Numbered from the stretch's first letter, positions 37,588 to 46,930 are shown. The stretch: 64,000 nt of DNA from Azospirillum picis (GCF_017876115.1 NZ_JAGINO010000001.1:248001-312000); one strand, 5' to 3'. The notes: a model not told the origin generated them from the sequence alone. A program made the numbers and translations.

Positions 37588-37965
37588 ATGACGACAGACG
37601 TGTTCCTGACCGCCGCCGAGGTGCCGTGGCAGGATCTTGGCGCCGGCGTGCGGCGCCAGATCCTGGGCTACAACGACGCCATGATGATGGTGCGGGTGGA
37701 GTTCGAGGCCGGCGCCGTCGGCGCGCCTCACCGCCATCCGCACGTCCAGTGCGCGGTGGTGGAGAAGGGCTCCTTCGACGTCACCATCGACGGGCGCACC
37801 CGGCGGCTGAACACCGGCGACGGCTACATAGTGCCGTCCGACGTTCTGCACGGCGTGGTGGCGCTGGAGCCGGGCGTGCTGCTCGACATCTTCACGCCGA
37901 TCCGCGAGGACTTCCTCGGCGAACCGGTGGCCTATGCGGCGGCGCCCGAGACGGCCTCCCCGTGA
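37588..37965 (+). CDS. kdgF: KdgF-like cupin (uronate linearisation)
   Basis: A 125-residue single-cupin protein. Cupin motif 1 is GAPHRHPHVQCAVVEKGSF (metal-binding His, Gln) and motif 2 is GDGYIVPSDVLHGVVALEPG. KdgF proteins catalyse ring opening of 4,5-unsaturated monouronates to the 5-keto-4-deoxyuronate that KduI uses. The position directly after kduI-kduD and the size (KdgF is about 110-130 residues) support this assignment; similarity alone would allow only 'cupin'. The ATG at 37588 follows CGGGGGGAAAG. Third gene of the kduI unit, convergent with the GntR gene. Confidence 0.8.
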   Translation: MTTDVFLTAAEVPWQDLGAGVRRQILGYNDAMMMVRVEFEAGAVGAPHRHPHVQCAVVEKGSFDVTIDGRTRRLNTGDGYIVPSDVLHGVVALEPGVLLDIFTPIREDFLGEPVAYAAAPETASP

Positions 37966-38034
37966 CCGGCGTCGACGCGGCCGGGCGTCACTTGGTGAGG
38001 GCCGCCTGAACCGGCCGCCTGAACCGTCCACAGG

Positions 38035-38790
38035 TCAGCCGGCCTCACCCGGCGCGGTGAAGTAGCGCGGATAGTCCCTGCGGATGTCGGCCACCGAGAT
38101 CTGCAGGTCGTCCAGATGGGCATCCAGCGCCCTGATGGCGGCGGCCGGGTCGTTGGCCGCCACCGCTTCGGTGATCGCGCTGTGTTCGGCGATCACCTCG
38201 GCCATGCGGCCGAGGACCGGCAGGGTCAGCAGGCGATAGCGGTCGATCTGGACCTTGGTCTGCTGGATCAGCGTCCAGAAGCCGGGATAGCCGGCGATCT
38301 CGGCGATCAGCGCATGGAACGCCTCGTCGGCTTGGTGGAAGCCGTCGAAATTGCGGGTTTCCTGCATTTCCCGCTGAAGTTCCAGGTTGGCGCGCAGCGC
38401 GGCGATCTGGCTGCGGGTGGCCCGCGCCGCGGCATAGCGCACCGTCGCCTCCTCCAGGGCCTTCCGGATGGCGAAGGCTTCCGGCAGGCCATCCAGCGGG
38501 ATGCGGGCGACGAAGGTGCCGGACTGCGGGAAGATCTCGATCAGCCCCTCGTCGGCGAGCTTCAGCACCGCCTCGCGCACTGGCGTGCGGCTGACGCCGT
38601 AGGCCTCGGCGATCTGCTTCTCGGCGATGGCGTCGCCGGGCTTGCGCTTCAGCGACACGATCTCCGCCCGCAGGTCGCGGTAGATGCGGGAGGCGACCGT
38701 GGTCGCCCGGCGTGGCGGACGGACCGCCGGCATCGGCGCGGCGGTGCGGCGCGTCGTCGCGGAGGCCAGGCTGGCTTCAGCTTCCGTCAT
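38035..38790 (-). CDS. GntR/FadR-type regulator of the uronate regulon, paralogue 1
   Basis: About 251 residues. The N-terminal winged helix contains YRDLRAEIVSLKRKPGDAI and AEAYGVSRTPVREAVLKLAD; the C-terminal FCD ligand domain has FHQADEAFHALIAEIAGYPG with metal-type Asp/His positions. The DNA-binding domain is almost identical to that of the regulator at 46993, including the whole recognition helix, so both should read the same operator. I choose the ATG at 38790 (AAAAAGG before it); 38817 and 38829 are in-frame alternatives. It is divergent from uxaC with the operator at 39024 between them. Likely a repressor released by a uronate or KDG intermediate. Confidence 0.9.
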   Translation of the reverse strand: MTEAEASLASATTRRTAAPMPAVRPPRRATTVASRIYRDLRAEIVSLKRKPGDAIAEKQIAEAYGVSRTPVREAVLKLADEGLIEIFPQSGTFVARIPLDGLPEAFAIRKALEEATVRYAAARATRSQIAALRANLELQREMQETRNFDGFHQADEAFHALIAEIAGYPGFWTLIQQTKVQIDRYRLLTLPVLGRMAEVIAEHSAITEAVAANDPAAAIRALDAHLDDLQISVADIRRDYPRYFTAPGEAG

Positions 38791-39011
38791 CGCGACCTTT
38801 TTCAACGCAGGCTCCATTCCGGCAGGCATGGAGGCGGGAGAGCGGCGTCCGCCCCCCGTCCCGCCCAGTGAGAGGGCTGGTTCGCAATCTACCCGCGCCG
38901 CTCCGCCAAGGTCAAACCCGTCACCCGGCCTTGGTGCCGCAGCCCCCGCCGCACGGCCAGCGCAGGAAGGGCGGAGGGGGCGGCGGAGGGGGCGGAGCGC
39001 TACGATTGGGC

Positions 39012-39041
39012 TTGCAATCAGATCTAATATATTAATATTAT
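39012..39041 (+). promoter_or_regulatory. uxaC promoter with uronate-regulon operator
   Basis: TTGCAA (39012-39017), six bases, operator CTAATATATTAA (39024-39035), TATTAT (39036-39041): an 18-bp spacer containing the operator. It is 90 bp upstream of uxaC in the 340-bp spacer 38791-39130, which has no other gene. The AT core could also serve the divergent regulator gene. Confidence 0.78.
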
Positions 39042-39130
39042 ACCGGCAGCCGGTAGAGACGGTCCCCCAGCACGGACCCCGCCTTCTCCCCGCCCCGCTT
39101 TCCTTCCTCTTCGCAGCGTAGAGGCTTCCG

Positions 39131-40531
39131 ATGCTTAACCCCGACCGTCTGTTTCCGAGCGACCCGACGCAGCGCGCGATCGCACGGCGCCTGTATGGCG
39201 AAGTCAGCGCCCTGCCGATCATCAGCCCGCACGGCCACACCGATCCGTCCTGGTTCGCGAAGAACGAGGCCTTCCCGGATCCGGCCAGCCTGTTCGTCAA
39301 GCCCGACCATTATGCATTCCGCATGCTCTACAGCCAGGGCATTCCGCTGGAGCAGCTTGGCGTTCCGCGCAAGGACGGCGGCGAGACCTCGTCCGACTCG
39401 CGGGCCATCTGGCGCCTGCTGGCCTCCAACTGGCACCTGTTCCGCGGCACGCCGACCTCGATGTGGCTGACCCACGCCTTCGAGACGGTGTTCGGCGTCA
39501 CCGAGCGCCTGAGCGCCGCCAGCGCCGACCGCATCTTCGACCAGATCGAGGACTGCCTGCGCAAGCCGGAGTTCCGCCCGCGCGCGCTGTTCGAGCGCTT
39601 CAACCTCGAGGTCCTGGCCACCACCGAGTCGCCGCTCGACACGCTTGAGCACCACAAGGCGATCCGCGAGAGCGGCTGGAAGGGCCGGGTCATCACCGCC
39701 TTCCGTCCGGATCCGGTCGTCGATCCGGAGTTCGAGGGCTTCCGCGAGAACCTGGCCGAGCTGGCGCGCATCACCGGCAAGGACACCGCGACCTGGGACG
39801 GCTACCTCGCCGCCCTCGCCGACCGCCGCCAGTACTTCAAGAGCTTCGGCGCCACCTCGACCGACCACGGCCACCCGACGGCGGCGACCGCCGACCTGGC
39901 CCCGGCCGAGGCAGCGAAGCTGTTCGACATCGTGCGCCGCGGCGGCGCCACGGCCGAGGAGGCCGAGCTGTTCCGCGCCCAGATGCTGACCGAGATGGCC
40001 CGCATGAGCCTGGAGGACGGGCTGGTCATGCAGATCCACCCCGGCAGCTTCCGCAACCACAACGAACTGGTGTTCCAGCGCTTCGGCCGCGACAAGGGCG
40101 CGGACATCCCGAGCGGCACCGAGTATGTGCGGGCGCTGAAGCCGCTGCTCGACCGCTTCGGCAACGAGCGCGACCTGACCATCATCCTGTTCACGCTCGA
40201 CGAGGACAGCTACGCCCGCGAACTGGCGCCGCTGGCCGGCCATTATCCGGCGCTGCGCGTCGGCCCGGCCTGGTGGTTCCACGACAGCCCCGAGGGCATG
40301 CGCCGCTACCGCGAGATGATCACCGAGACTGCCGGCTTCTACAACACCGTCGGCTTCAACGACGACACCCGCGCCTTCTGCTCGATCCCGGCCCGCCACG
40401 ACGTGGCCCGCCGCGTCGACTGCAGCTTCCTCGCCCGCCTGGTGGCCGAACACCGGATGGAGGAGGACGAGGCGGCGGAGCTGGCGGTCGACCTCGCCTA
40501 CCGCCTCGCCAAGAACGCCTACAAGCTGTAA
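39131..40531 (+). CDS. uxaC: Uronate isomerase
   Basis: A 466-residue amidohydrolase-superfamily enzyme that converts galacturonate to tagaturonate and glucuronate to fructuronate. The metal HxH lies in IISPHGHTDPSWF near residue 33. Further on are TTESPLDTLEHHK, HPGSFRNHNE and GPAWWFHDSPEGMRRYREM. The C-terminal NTVGFNDDTRAFCSIPARHD carries the conserved Asp. Length equals the family (about 465-470). The ATG is preceded by a weak ribosome site. First gene of uxaC-uxaA, controlled by the operator at 39024. Confidence 0.96.
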   Translation: MLNPDRLFPSDPTQRAIARRLYGEVSALPIISPHGHTDPSWFAKNEAFPDPASLFVKPDHYAFRMLYSQGIPLEQLGVPRKDGGETSSDSRAIWRLLASNWHLFRGTPTSMWLTHAFETVFGVTERLSAASADRIFDQIEDCLRKPEFRPRALFERFNLEVLATTESPLDTLEHHKAIRESGWKGRVITAFRPDPVVDPEFEGFRENLAELARITGKDTATWDGYLAALADRRQYFKSFGATSTDHGHPTAATADLAPAEAAKLFDIVRRGGATAEEAELFRAQMLTEMARMSLEDGLVMQIHPGSFRNHNELVFQRFGRDKGADIPSGTEYVRALKPLLDRFGNERDLTIILFTLDEDSYARELAPLAGHYPALRVGPAWWFHDSPEGMRRYREMITETAGFYNTVGFNDDTRAFCSIPARHDVARRVDCSFLARLVAEHRMEEDEAAELAVDLAYRLAKNAYKL

Positions 40532-40555
40532 CGGCCAAGCTGTGATTGGCTTAAT

Positions 40556-40711
40556 TTCCCTCTCCCGTCCCGGGAGAGGGAAGGGGCCCATGCGGAGCAT
40601 GGGAAGGGTGAGGGGTTAGGCGCGAAGCCATCCGCTTCGGGATTCTCGGCCGCCCCCTCACCCTCCCCGTCTTCGGCGGGTCCCCTCCCTCTCCCGGGGC
40701 GGGAGAGGGAA
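40556..40711. repeat. Large imperfect inverted repeat (REP-like) between uxaC and uxaA
   Basis: The left part reads TCCCTCTCCCGTCCCGGGAG then AGGGAAGGGGCCCATGCGGA; the right part CACCCTCCCCGTCTTCGGCG and ends TCTCCCGGGGCGGGAGAGGG. The two ends are near-complementary over about 50 bp, and smaller hairpins lie inside. This is a familiar dispersed GC-rich palindromic element of proteobacterial intergenic regions. It may weaken transcription into uxaA. Confidence 0.75.
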
Positions 40712-40738
40712 CATCACGTCTCCTTAAGGACATCCTCC

Positions 40739-42262
40739 ATGGCATCGCTGACCATCCGCCTGCACCCCGCCGACAACGTCGTCGTCGCCGGCGCCGATCT
40801 GGCGCCCGGCACCGCCCTGCCCGGCACCGAGATCGCGACCGTCGGCGAGGTTCCGGCCGGACACAAGGTCGCGGTGCGCGCCATCGCGCCCGGCGAGCCG
40901 GTGCGCAAGTACAACCAGGTCATCGGCTTCGCCACCACGGCGATCCAGCCGGGCGAGCACGTCCACGTCCACAACATGGGCATGGGCAGCGACTTCGAGC
41001 GCGACTACGCCTTCGGCGCCGACGTCCATCCGGTGGAAATGATCCCGGAGGCCGAGCGCGCCACCTTCCAGGGCATCCTGCGCGCCGACGGCCGCGTCGC
41101 CACCCGCAACTACATCGGCGTGCTGACCTCGGTGAACTGCTCGGCGACCGCCGCGCGGATGATCGCCGACCATTTCCGAGGGCCCGCACTCGCCGCCTAT
41201 CCCAACATCGACGGCGTCGTCGCGCTGACCCACGGTTACGGCTGCGGCATGGCCGGCAGCGGCGAGGTGATGGACACGCTGCGCCGGACCATCGCCGGCT
41301 ACGCCCGCCACCCGAACTTCGCCGCGGTGATCCTGCTCGGCCTCGGCTGCGAGGTGAACCAGATCGACAAGCTGATGGAGGCCACCGGCCTGGAAGAAGG
41401 CGCCCGCGTCATCCCCATCGGCATCCAGGACATGGGCGGCACCGCCGCGGCGGCCCGCGAGGGCATCCGCCGGATCGAGGCGCTGCTGCCGGAGGTCAAC
41501 GACGTCACCCGCCAGACCCTGCCGGCCAGCCACCTGACGCTGGCGCTTCAGTGCGGCGGCTCCGACGGCTATTCGGGCATCACCGCCAACCCGGCGCTGG
41601 GCTACGCCGTCGACCTGCTGGTGCGCAACGGCGGCACCGCCGTGCTGAGCGAGACGCCGGAGGTCTATGGCGCCGAGCACCTGCTGACCCGCCGCGCCGT
41701 CCGCCGCGAGGTCGGCGAGGCGCTGGTCGAGCGTATCGGCTGGTGGGAGGAGTACACCAGCCGCACCGGCGGCGAGATGAACAACAACCCGTCGCCCGGC
41801 AACAAGAAGGGCGGCCTGACCACCATCCTGGAGAAGTCGCTGGGCGCGGTCGCCAAGGGCGGCACCACCCCGATGACCGCCGTCTACCGCTATGCCGAGC
41901 CGATCACCGACAAGGGCTTCGTCTTCATGGACACCCCCGGCTATGACCCGGTGTCGGCGACGGGCCAGGTGGCGGGCGGCGCCAACGTGCTGTGCTTCAC
42001 CACCGGCCGCGGCTCGGTGTTCGGCTGCAAGCCGACGCCCAGCCTGAAGCTGGCGACCAACAGCACGCTGTTCCGCCGGATGCCGGACGACATGGACATC
42101 GATTGCGGCGCCATCGCCACCGGCGACGCCTCGATCGAGGAGGTCGGCCGCGCGATCTTCCAGCTCGTGCTCGACACCGCGTCGGGCCGCAAGACCAAGA
42201 GCGAGGAACTCGGCGTCGGCGCAGACGAATTCGCCCCTTGGCAGATGGGAGCGGTTATGTAA
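40739..42262 (+). CDS. uxaA: Altronate dehydratase (full-length, SAF domain plus catalytic domain)
   Basis: A 507-residue Fe-dependent dehydratase that turns D-altronate into 2-keto-3-deoxygluconate. The N-terminal SAF domain spans about residues 1-85 (VVVAGADLAPGTALPG...EHVHVHNMG). The C-terminal UxaA domain includes RVATRNYIGVLTSVNCSAT, THGYGCGMAGSGE, LGLGCEVNQID and ALQCGGSDGYSGITANPALG, with cysteines likely to hold the metal. NNNPSPGNKKGGLTTILEKS is a family signature. Length fits single-chain UxaA/GarD. The ATG follows TTAAGGACATCC. Tagaturonate reductase (UxaB), which would make its substrate, is absent from the window. Confidence 0.96.
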   Translation: MASLTIRLHPADNVVVAGADLAPGTALPGTEIATVGEVPAGHKVAVRAIAPGEPVRKYNQVIGFATTAIQPGEHVHVHNMGMGSDFERDYAFGADVHPVEMIPEAERATFQGILRADGRVATRNYIGVLTSVNCSATAARMIADHFRGPALAAYPNIDGVVALTHGYGCGMAGSGEVMDTLRRTIAGYARHPNFAAVILLGLGCEVNQIDKLMEATGLEEGARVIPIGIQDMGGTAAAAREGIRRIEALLPEVNDVTRQTLPASHLTLALQCGGSDGYSGITANPALGYAVDLLVRNGGTAVLSETPEVYGAEHLLTRRAVRREVGEALVERIGWWEEYTSRTGGEMNNNPSPGNKKGGLTTILEKSLGAVAKGGTTPMTAVYRYAEPITDKGFVFMDTPGYDPVSATGQVAGGANVLCFTTGRGSVFGCKPTPSLKLATNSTLFRRMPDDMDIDCGAIATGDASIEEVGRAIFQLVLDTASGRKTKSEELGVGADEFAPWQMGAVM

Positions 42263-42302
42263 GGGGATCGCCCCCTTCCGGAACCGACGACGAGCCGGCG
42301 CC

Positions 42303-43295
42303 ATGCCAGACAGTTCCACCCCGCAAGACGGCAGAGAAGCCGGCCCCCTGCCGGCGAACGCCCCGCAGTCCCCGATCCAGCCGGCGGTGTCCCCGCCGGG
42401 CGGGCGGGGGGGGACGGGGATGGAACCGATGCGGGCGATCCTGCTGGTGGTGCTGGCCGTCGCCTTCCTGTCCTGTTCCGACGCCACCGCGAAATACCTC
42501 GCCCGGACCCTGCCGCCGGTCGAGATCGCCTGGCTGCGCTACGTCGTCTTCACCGCGCTGGTGATGCCGCTGGCCCTGCGGGGCGGATCGCTGCAGGTGC
42601 TGAGGACGGCCCGGCCGGGGCTTCAGGTGCTGCGCGGCCTGGGCATGCTGGGCTCGGCGCTGTTCTTCATCATGGCGATGCAGCACCTGCCGCTTGCCGA
42701 AGCGGCGGCGATCAGCTTCGTCTCGCCCGTCTTCGTCACCGTGCTGTCGATCCTGCTGCTGAAGGAGACGGTCGGCATCCGGCGCTGGGTGGCGCTGCTG
42801 GTCGGGCTGGCCGGCGTGCTGATCGTCATCCGGCCGGGAGCGGAGGGATTCCAGCCGGCCTCGCTGCTGCCGGTGCTGACGGCCTTCAGTTGGGCGCTCG
42901 GCCTGGTGGCGACGCGCAAGATGACGGTCCGGGAAAATCCGCTGACCACCATGGTGTGGAGCGCGCTCACCGGGCTGATCCTGCTGACCGCGCTGCTGCC
43001 CCTGCACGCCGTCTGGCCGACGCCGTGGGAGATGCTGCTCGGCGCCTTCATCGGCCTGGTCTATACCCTGGCGCAATGGCTGCTGATCCTGGCCTACCGC
43101 CAGGGCGAGGCATCGGTGCTGGCGCCCTTCACCTACGTCCAGTTGATCTGGTCGACCGCACTCGGCTTCCTCGTCTTCGGCGCGGTGCCCGACCAGTGGA
43201 CCTTCCTGGGGACCGGGGTGATCATCGCCAGCGGTCTCTACACCGCGCACCGCGAAAGGCTGCGGGCGCGGCAGCGCCGCCGGGACACCGCCTGA
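42303..43295 (+). CDS. EamA/DMT-family transporter
   Basis: 330 residues with ten hydrophobic segments arranged as two EamA repeats: MRAILLVVLAVAFLSCSDA begins the first and SLLPVLTAFSWALGLVATRK the second. Conserved pieces include AAAISFVSPVFVTVLSILLL with the KE of LLLKETV. The family moves metabolites across the inner membrane; the substrate is unknown, but its place between uxaA and kdgK suggests a uronate or a pathway intermediate. The first 39 residues are Pro/Gly-rich and non-homologous, so the ATG at 42420 after GGGGGGGACGGGG is an equally good start. Confidence 0.88.
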   Translation: MPDSSTPQDGREAGPLPANAPQSPIQPAVSPPGGRGGTGMEPMRAILLVVLAVAFLSCSDATAKYLARTLPPVEIAWLRYVVFTALVMPLALRGGSLQVLRTARPGLQVLRGLGMLGSALFFIMAMQHLPLAEAAAISFVSPVFVTVLSILLLKETVGIRRWVALLVGLAGVLIVIRPGAEGFQPASLLPVLTAFSWALGLVATRKMTVRENPLTTMVWSALTGLILLTALLPLHAVWPTPWEMLLGAFIGLVYTLAQWLLILAYRQGEASVLAPFTYVQLIWSTALGFLVFGAVPDQWTFLGTGVIIASGLYTAHRERLRARQRRRDTA

Positions 43296-43372
43296 CGGCG
43301 CCGCGATCACGGTTCGGCCGGGCTGACGCCCGGCGTTCGATTGCCGGGCCGGACCCGGCGGGGAGAGGAAAC

Positions 43373-44296
43373 ATGAGCGACACGTCCAAGGGCCGCATCG
43401 CCGCGCTCGGCGAATGCATGATCGAGATGTTCCGGCGGCCGGACGGCTCGCTGACCATGGGCTTCGGCGGCGACACGCTGAACACCGCCGTCTATCTCGC
43501 CCGGCTCGGCACGCCGGCCGACTATGTCACCGCCCTGGGTGACGATTCCATCAGCGAGGACATGGTCGCCGCCTGGGCGTCGGAAGGGGTCGGCACCGGC
43601 CATGTCCTGCGCATCCCCAACCGGCTTCCCGGCCTCTACCTGATCGAGACCGACGCCAGCGGCGAGCGCCGCTTCCTCTACTGGCGCGACAAGGCGCCGG
43701 CGCGCGAGCTGTTCGCCCTGCCGCAGACGCCGGACCTGTGCGCGGCGCTGGAGGAGTACGGCGTGCTCTACCTGTCCGGCATCAGCCTGGCGATCTGGGG
43801 CGAGGCGGGCCGCGAGCGGATGTTCGCCCTGCTGGAGAGGGTGCGGGCCAAGGGCGGCAAGGTCGCGTTCGACACCAACTGGCGCCCGCGCCTGTGGCCG
43901 GACGTCGAGACCGCCAGGGCCGCCTTCGACCGCATGCTGCGCCACACCGACATCGCCCTGCCCGGCGTGACGGACCTCCGCGACCTCTATGGCGACGCCG
44001 ATGCCGGCGCGGTGCTGGAGCGCGTGCGCGCCGCCGGCGCCGAGGAGATCGTGCTGAAGCTGGAGCAGCCCGGCTGCCTGGTGGTCCGCGACGGCGAGAC
44101 CGTCGAGGTGCCGGCGATCAAGGTCGACACGGTGGTCGACACCACCGCGGCCGGCGACAGCTTCAGCGCCGGCTACCTCGCCGCGCGCCTGCGCGGCGAG
44201 GATCCGGCCGCCGCCGCGACCGCCGCCCACCGGCTGGCATCGGTCGTCATCCAGCACCGCGGCGCCATCATCCCACGGGACGCGATGCCGGCCTGA
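43373..44296 (+). CDS. kdgK: 2-keto-3-deoxygluconate kinase (PfkB family)
   Basis: 307 residues. Phosphorylates KDG to KDPG, which Entner-Doudoroff aldolase splits into pyruvate and glyceraldehyde-3-phosphate. PfkB features: ALGECMIEMFRRPDG and GFGGDTLNTAVYLARLG at the N-terminus, and the anion-hole/catalytic Asp motif VDTTAAGDSFSAGYLAARL near residue 255. KdgK-type LYWRDKAPARELF separates it from ribo- or fructokinases. The ATG follows GGGGAGAGGAAAC. It completes the uxaC-uxaA-transporter-kdgK series, converting the common product of both uronate routes. A very stable hairpin lies 59 bp after the stop. Confidence 0.92.
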   Translation: MSDTSKGRIAALGECMIEMFRRPDGSLTMGFGGDTLNTAVYLARLGTPADYVTALGDDSISEDMVAAWASEGVGTGHVLRIPNRLPGLYLIETDASGERRFLYWRDKAPARELFALPQTPDLCAALEEYGVLYLSGISLAIWGEAGRERMFALLERVRAKGGKVAFDTNWRPRLWPDVETARAAFDRMLRHTDIALPGVTDLRDLYGDADAGAVLERVRAAGAEEIVLKLEQPGCLVVRDGETVEVPAIKVDTVVDTTAAGDSFSAGYLAARLRGEDPAAAATAAHRLASVVIQHRGAIIPRDAMPA

Positions 44297-44354
44297 CCCC
44301 GGACCGGCCAGCCTGAAACGGCCGGGCTGGAAACGGTCGATTTGCCGACAAGGG

Positions 44355-44398
44355 TGTGTTTCACGGTTCGGGCGGACTCGCTCGAACCGTGAAACACA
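44355..44398. terminator. 20-bp hairpin between convergent kdgK and a small gene
   Basis: TGTGTTTCACGGTTCGGGCG (44355-44374), loop GACT, then CGCTCGAACCGTGAAACACA (44379-44398). All 20 positions pair if one G-U is allowed. It lies between two convergent genes and ends 9 bp before the stop of the small minus-strand gene, so it probably terminates both. The outer arms spell the two halves of a parS site but are too far apart for ParB. Confidence 0.8.
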
Positions 44399-44406
44399 TG
44401 GGCATT

Positions 44407-44691
44407 CTAAGCCTTGCCGCGCTTGGCACCGGCGCCGCCGGTCGCGTCCGGCAACGGCGTGCGGCCGGTGTTGCCGGTCAGGTGCTGCGGGTCGTCGCCG
44501 GACCGCGGCGTGTTGCCCAGGCTCATCGCGTCCACCGCGCGTTCGATGCGGCCGCCCTCCTCCCGTGCCTCGGCCTCATGGCCCGACAAGTCGGCCGCCG
44601 ACATGTCCTTGGCCTTGTCGATCACATGCTTCATGCGCTCGTCGTCACCCGCGGGCCGGTCCTGCCCGCTGTCCCGGTTCTGGCTGGTCAT
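44407..44691 (-). CDS. Small hydrophilic protein, function unknown
   Basis: About 94 residues, strongly charged and without hydrophobic segments. It opens MTSQNRDSGQDRPAGDDERM, continues with a helical acidic stretch KHVIDKAKDMSAADLSGHEA, and has a Gly/Thr/Pro-rich basic tail ending KRGKA. I recognise no family with certainty. Its composition resembles small stress-induced or intrinsically disordered proteins. The ATG at 44691 has a strong GGAAGGAAAGGAG site; an upstream ATG at 44715 lies inside that site region and is less likely. It shares a bidirectional terminator with kdgK and precedes the chemoreceptor gene in convergent order. Confidence 0.6.
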   Translation of the reverse strand: MTSQNRDSGQDRPAGDDERMKHVIDKAKDMSAADLSGHEAEAREEGGRIERAVDAMSLGNTPRSGDDPQHLTGNTGRTPLPDATGGAGAKRGKA

Positions 44692-44829
44692 CGCCGCTCC
44701 TTTCCTTCCATCCAAGGCATCGGCGGCGATCGGTAACGGCTGTCCCGGACGGGGCCGCCCGGCCGCGATGCTCCACCCTCCGACAACCGGAACGGCGCGC
44801 CGAAGTGCGCTGCGCAGAAGGAGGGGGTC

Positions 44830-46524
44830 TCACGCCGCCCGGATGTCGGCCAGGAACGTCTCGATCCCGCTGCGCAGGGTCTCGGCCTGCCGCCCCAGCT
44901 CGGCGGACGCGTCCAGCACCTGTCCGGCGGCGGCACCGGTATCGACGGCGGCCTGCCGCACCTGCACGACGACCTCGCTGACCTCCTGCGTCCCCAGGGC
45001 GGCCTGCTGGACGTTGCGCGCGATCTCGCCGGTGGTGGCGTTCTGCTCCTCGACGCCGGCGGCGATCGAGGACGCGATCTCGTTGATGCTGGCGATGGTG
45101 TCGCCGATGGCGGCGATGGCATCGACCGTGCCGCCGGTCGCCTGCTGCACCGCCGCGATGTGGGTCGCGACCTCCTCCGTCGCCCTGGCGGTCTGGCTGG
45201 CGAGCTGCTTGACCTCGCCGGCGACCACCGCGAAGCCCTTGCCGGCCTCGCCTGCCCGCGCCGCCTCGATGGTGGCGTTCAGCGCCAGCAGGTTGGTCTG
45301 AGCCGCGATGCCGCGGATCAGGTCGACCACCTCGCCGATGCGCCCGACCTGTTCGGCAAGGCCGCGGACCGAGCCGGTGGTCGCCTGCGCCTGGCTCGCC
45401 GCCCGCGAGGCGATCCCGTTGGAGTCCGCGGCCTGGCGGCCGATCTCCTGGATGGAGGCCGCCATCTCCTCGGTGGCGGCGGCGACCGTCTGGACGTTGG
45501 CGGAGGTCTGCTCCGCCGCGGCGGCCGAGACGGCGGCCTGCCGGTTGGTCTGGTCGGCCAGCGCCGTCATGCCCTGCGCGGTGCGGCCCAGCACGGTCGA
45601 GGCCGCGGCCACGCTGCCGAGCGCGCCGGTCATCGCCCGGTCGAACCCGGCGATCAGCTCCTCGATCCGGCGCTGGCGATCGGCCTTGCGCGCCGCTTCC
45701 GCCTGCTGTTCCGCCTCCATGCGGCGGTTGGCCAGGGCGGCGTCCTTGAACACCTGAAGCGAGCGGGCGAGCGACCCGACCTCGTCCCGCCGGTCGGTGC
45801 CGTGGACCGCAGTTTCGAGGTCGCCCCGCGCCAGGCGCTCCATCGCCCGCGCCATGGCGGTCAGCGGCCCGACGATGAAGGCGGCGACCAGCCAGGTCAG
45901 GAGGGCGAAAGCCAGGACGCTGCCCGCCCCCGCGACGGAGAACAGGATGATCCGCACGCGGCCGGCCAGCTCGACGACGCCGGTCCGTGCCTCCTCCATC
46001 TGCCGCTCGTTGATCGTCACGCGCTGAGCGATGGCCTCGACCACCCGGCGGCGCGCCTCGCGGCCCTCCAGGCCGGAGATGCGGTAGGCCTGCCCGTCGT
46101 CGTTGGCCATGGCGAATTTCCACACCGTCCCGGTGACCGCGTCGTAGTCCTGGATGAGCTCCTTGATCCGGCGATTGACGGCGCGGCGCTCCTCGCCGTC
46201 CGCCAGCGCGACCAGCCGGTCGGCATCGGCGATCGCGTCGGCGATGCTCCGGTCATAGTCGGCCTTGAAGCCCCGGATGCGCTCGGGATCGCTGTCCAGG
46301 ATCGCGTTCTTCTCGTTGACCGCCGCGTTGTTCACCGCCGCCTGCATCGCCAGCACGAATTCGAGCCGGCGTGCGATGGTGTCGGTGATCAGCTCGCTGC
46401 GGTCGGACAGACGCCCCAGGCCGTCCGCCGCCTGCCACAGAATGGCGGCGAGCACGGCGGCCAGGATGGCGATCGGCAGCGCGACCTTCCCGGCAAGAGG
46501 CAGGTTGCTGAGCCAACGTGACAT
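44830..46524 (-). CDS. Methyl-accepting chemotaxis protein with four-helix-bundle sensor
   Basis: About 564 residues. Membrane helix 1 is near residues 8-30 ([18 protein letters not shown]); the periplasmic region of about 155 residues contains [20 protein letters not shown], typical of a 4HB sensor; helix 2 is [20 protein letters not shown] near 190. HAMP follows ([20 protein letters not shown]). The signalling tip is [20 protein letters not shown]. The ATG at 46524 follows AAAGGAAATTCC. Being inside the uronate region it could sense uronates or related sugars, but no ligand motif proves this. A weak sigma-28-like element lies about 100 bp upstream. Confidence 0.92.
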   Translation of the reverse strand: MSRWLSNLPLAGKVALPIAILAAVLAAILWQAADGLGRLSDRSELITDTIARRLEFVLAMQAAVNNAAVNEKNAILDSDPERIRGFKADYDRSIADAIADADRLVALADGEERRAVNRRIKELIQDYDAVTGTVWKFAMANDDGQAYRISGLEGREARRRVVEAIAQRVTINERQMEEARTGVVELAGRVRIILFSVAGAGSVLAFALLTWLVAAFIVGPLTAMARAMERLARGDLETAVHGTDRRDEVGSLARSLQVFKDAALANRRMEAEQQAEAARKADRQRRIEELIAGFDRAMTGALGSVAAASTVLGRTAQGMTALADQTNRQAAVSAAAAEQTSANVQTVAAATEEMAASIQEIGRQAADSNGIASRAASQAQATTGSVRGLAEQVGRIGEVVDLIRGIAAQTNLLALNATIEAARAGEAGKGFAVVAGEVKQLASQTARATEEVATHIAAVQQATGGTVDAIAAIGDTIASINEIASSIAAGVEEQNATTGEIARNVQQAALGTQEVSEVVVQVRQAAVDTGAAAGQVLDASAELGRQAETLRSGIETFLADIRAA

Positions 46525-46614
46525 CGGAATTTCCTTTCGCTCGACAGCCGGATTGCCGTAACGCCAAATATCCTCAACCGGCACCCGCTGAGGTTCTTGC
46601 GGGCTTTTTACGAC

Positions 46615-46643
46615 TTACCCGGCCGATGGATCACTTGAATTTA
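46615..46643 (-). promoter_or_regulatory. Weak sigma-28-like promoter of the chemoreceptor
   Basis: Minus-strand TAAA (46640-46643) and GCCGGGTAA (46615-46623) approximate the flagellar consensus TAAA-N15-GCCGATAA with one extra base. Many chemoreceptors use this sigma factor, but the match is imperfect. Confidence 0.25.
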
Positions 46644-46930
46644 ATATCTATCCGGTGATTTGCGGCTCTATGGCGGCGATATGACTTTTCTGTCATCCCT
46701 ATTACCTAGGGTCAGACCGTATTCTCTCGCTTGGTAATACAATCCATTTACCATTACATTGTTTCTCGTCGGCTTTTCATTTGCTGCCGAATCCAGCGCG
46801 ATCCGGCTTGAAAATGCCGGATTGCTTTGCCCGCCGTGGTCGCGCCGCCCCTGCCTGAAGCAGCGGCTGCCGGTGTGGCATCTCCCGTTGCCGGCATGGG
46901 GCGTCCGCGAACCGTGAATGGCGAAACTGC
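46644..46930. other. AT-richer spacer without a supported gene
   Basis: Part of the 468-bp gap between the chemoreceptor and the second GntR gene. Bases about 46640-46800 are clearly AT-richer than the rest of the window. A minus-strand frame here ends in a short Tyr/Asn-rich peptide read in codons unlike local usage. I find no homology signal, promoter or terminator; it may be a small imported remnant. Confidence 0.4.

Noticed and set aside
44355..44398. A parS centromere site.
   Set aside because: The two half-sites are separated by 24 bases, which should abolish ParB recognition; no parAB genes are nearby.
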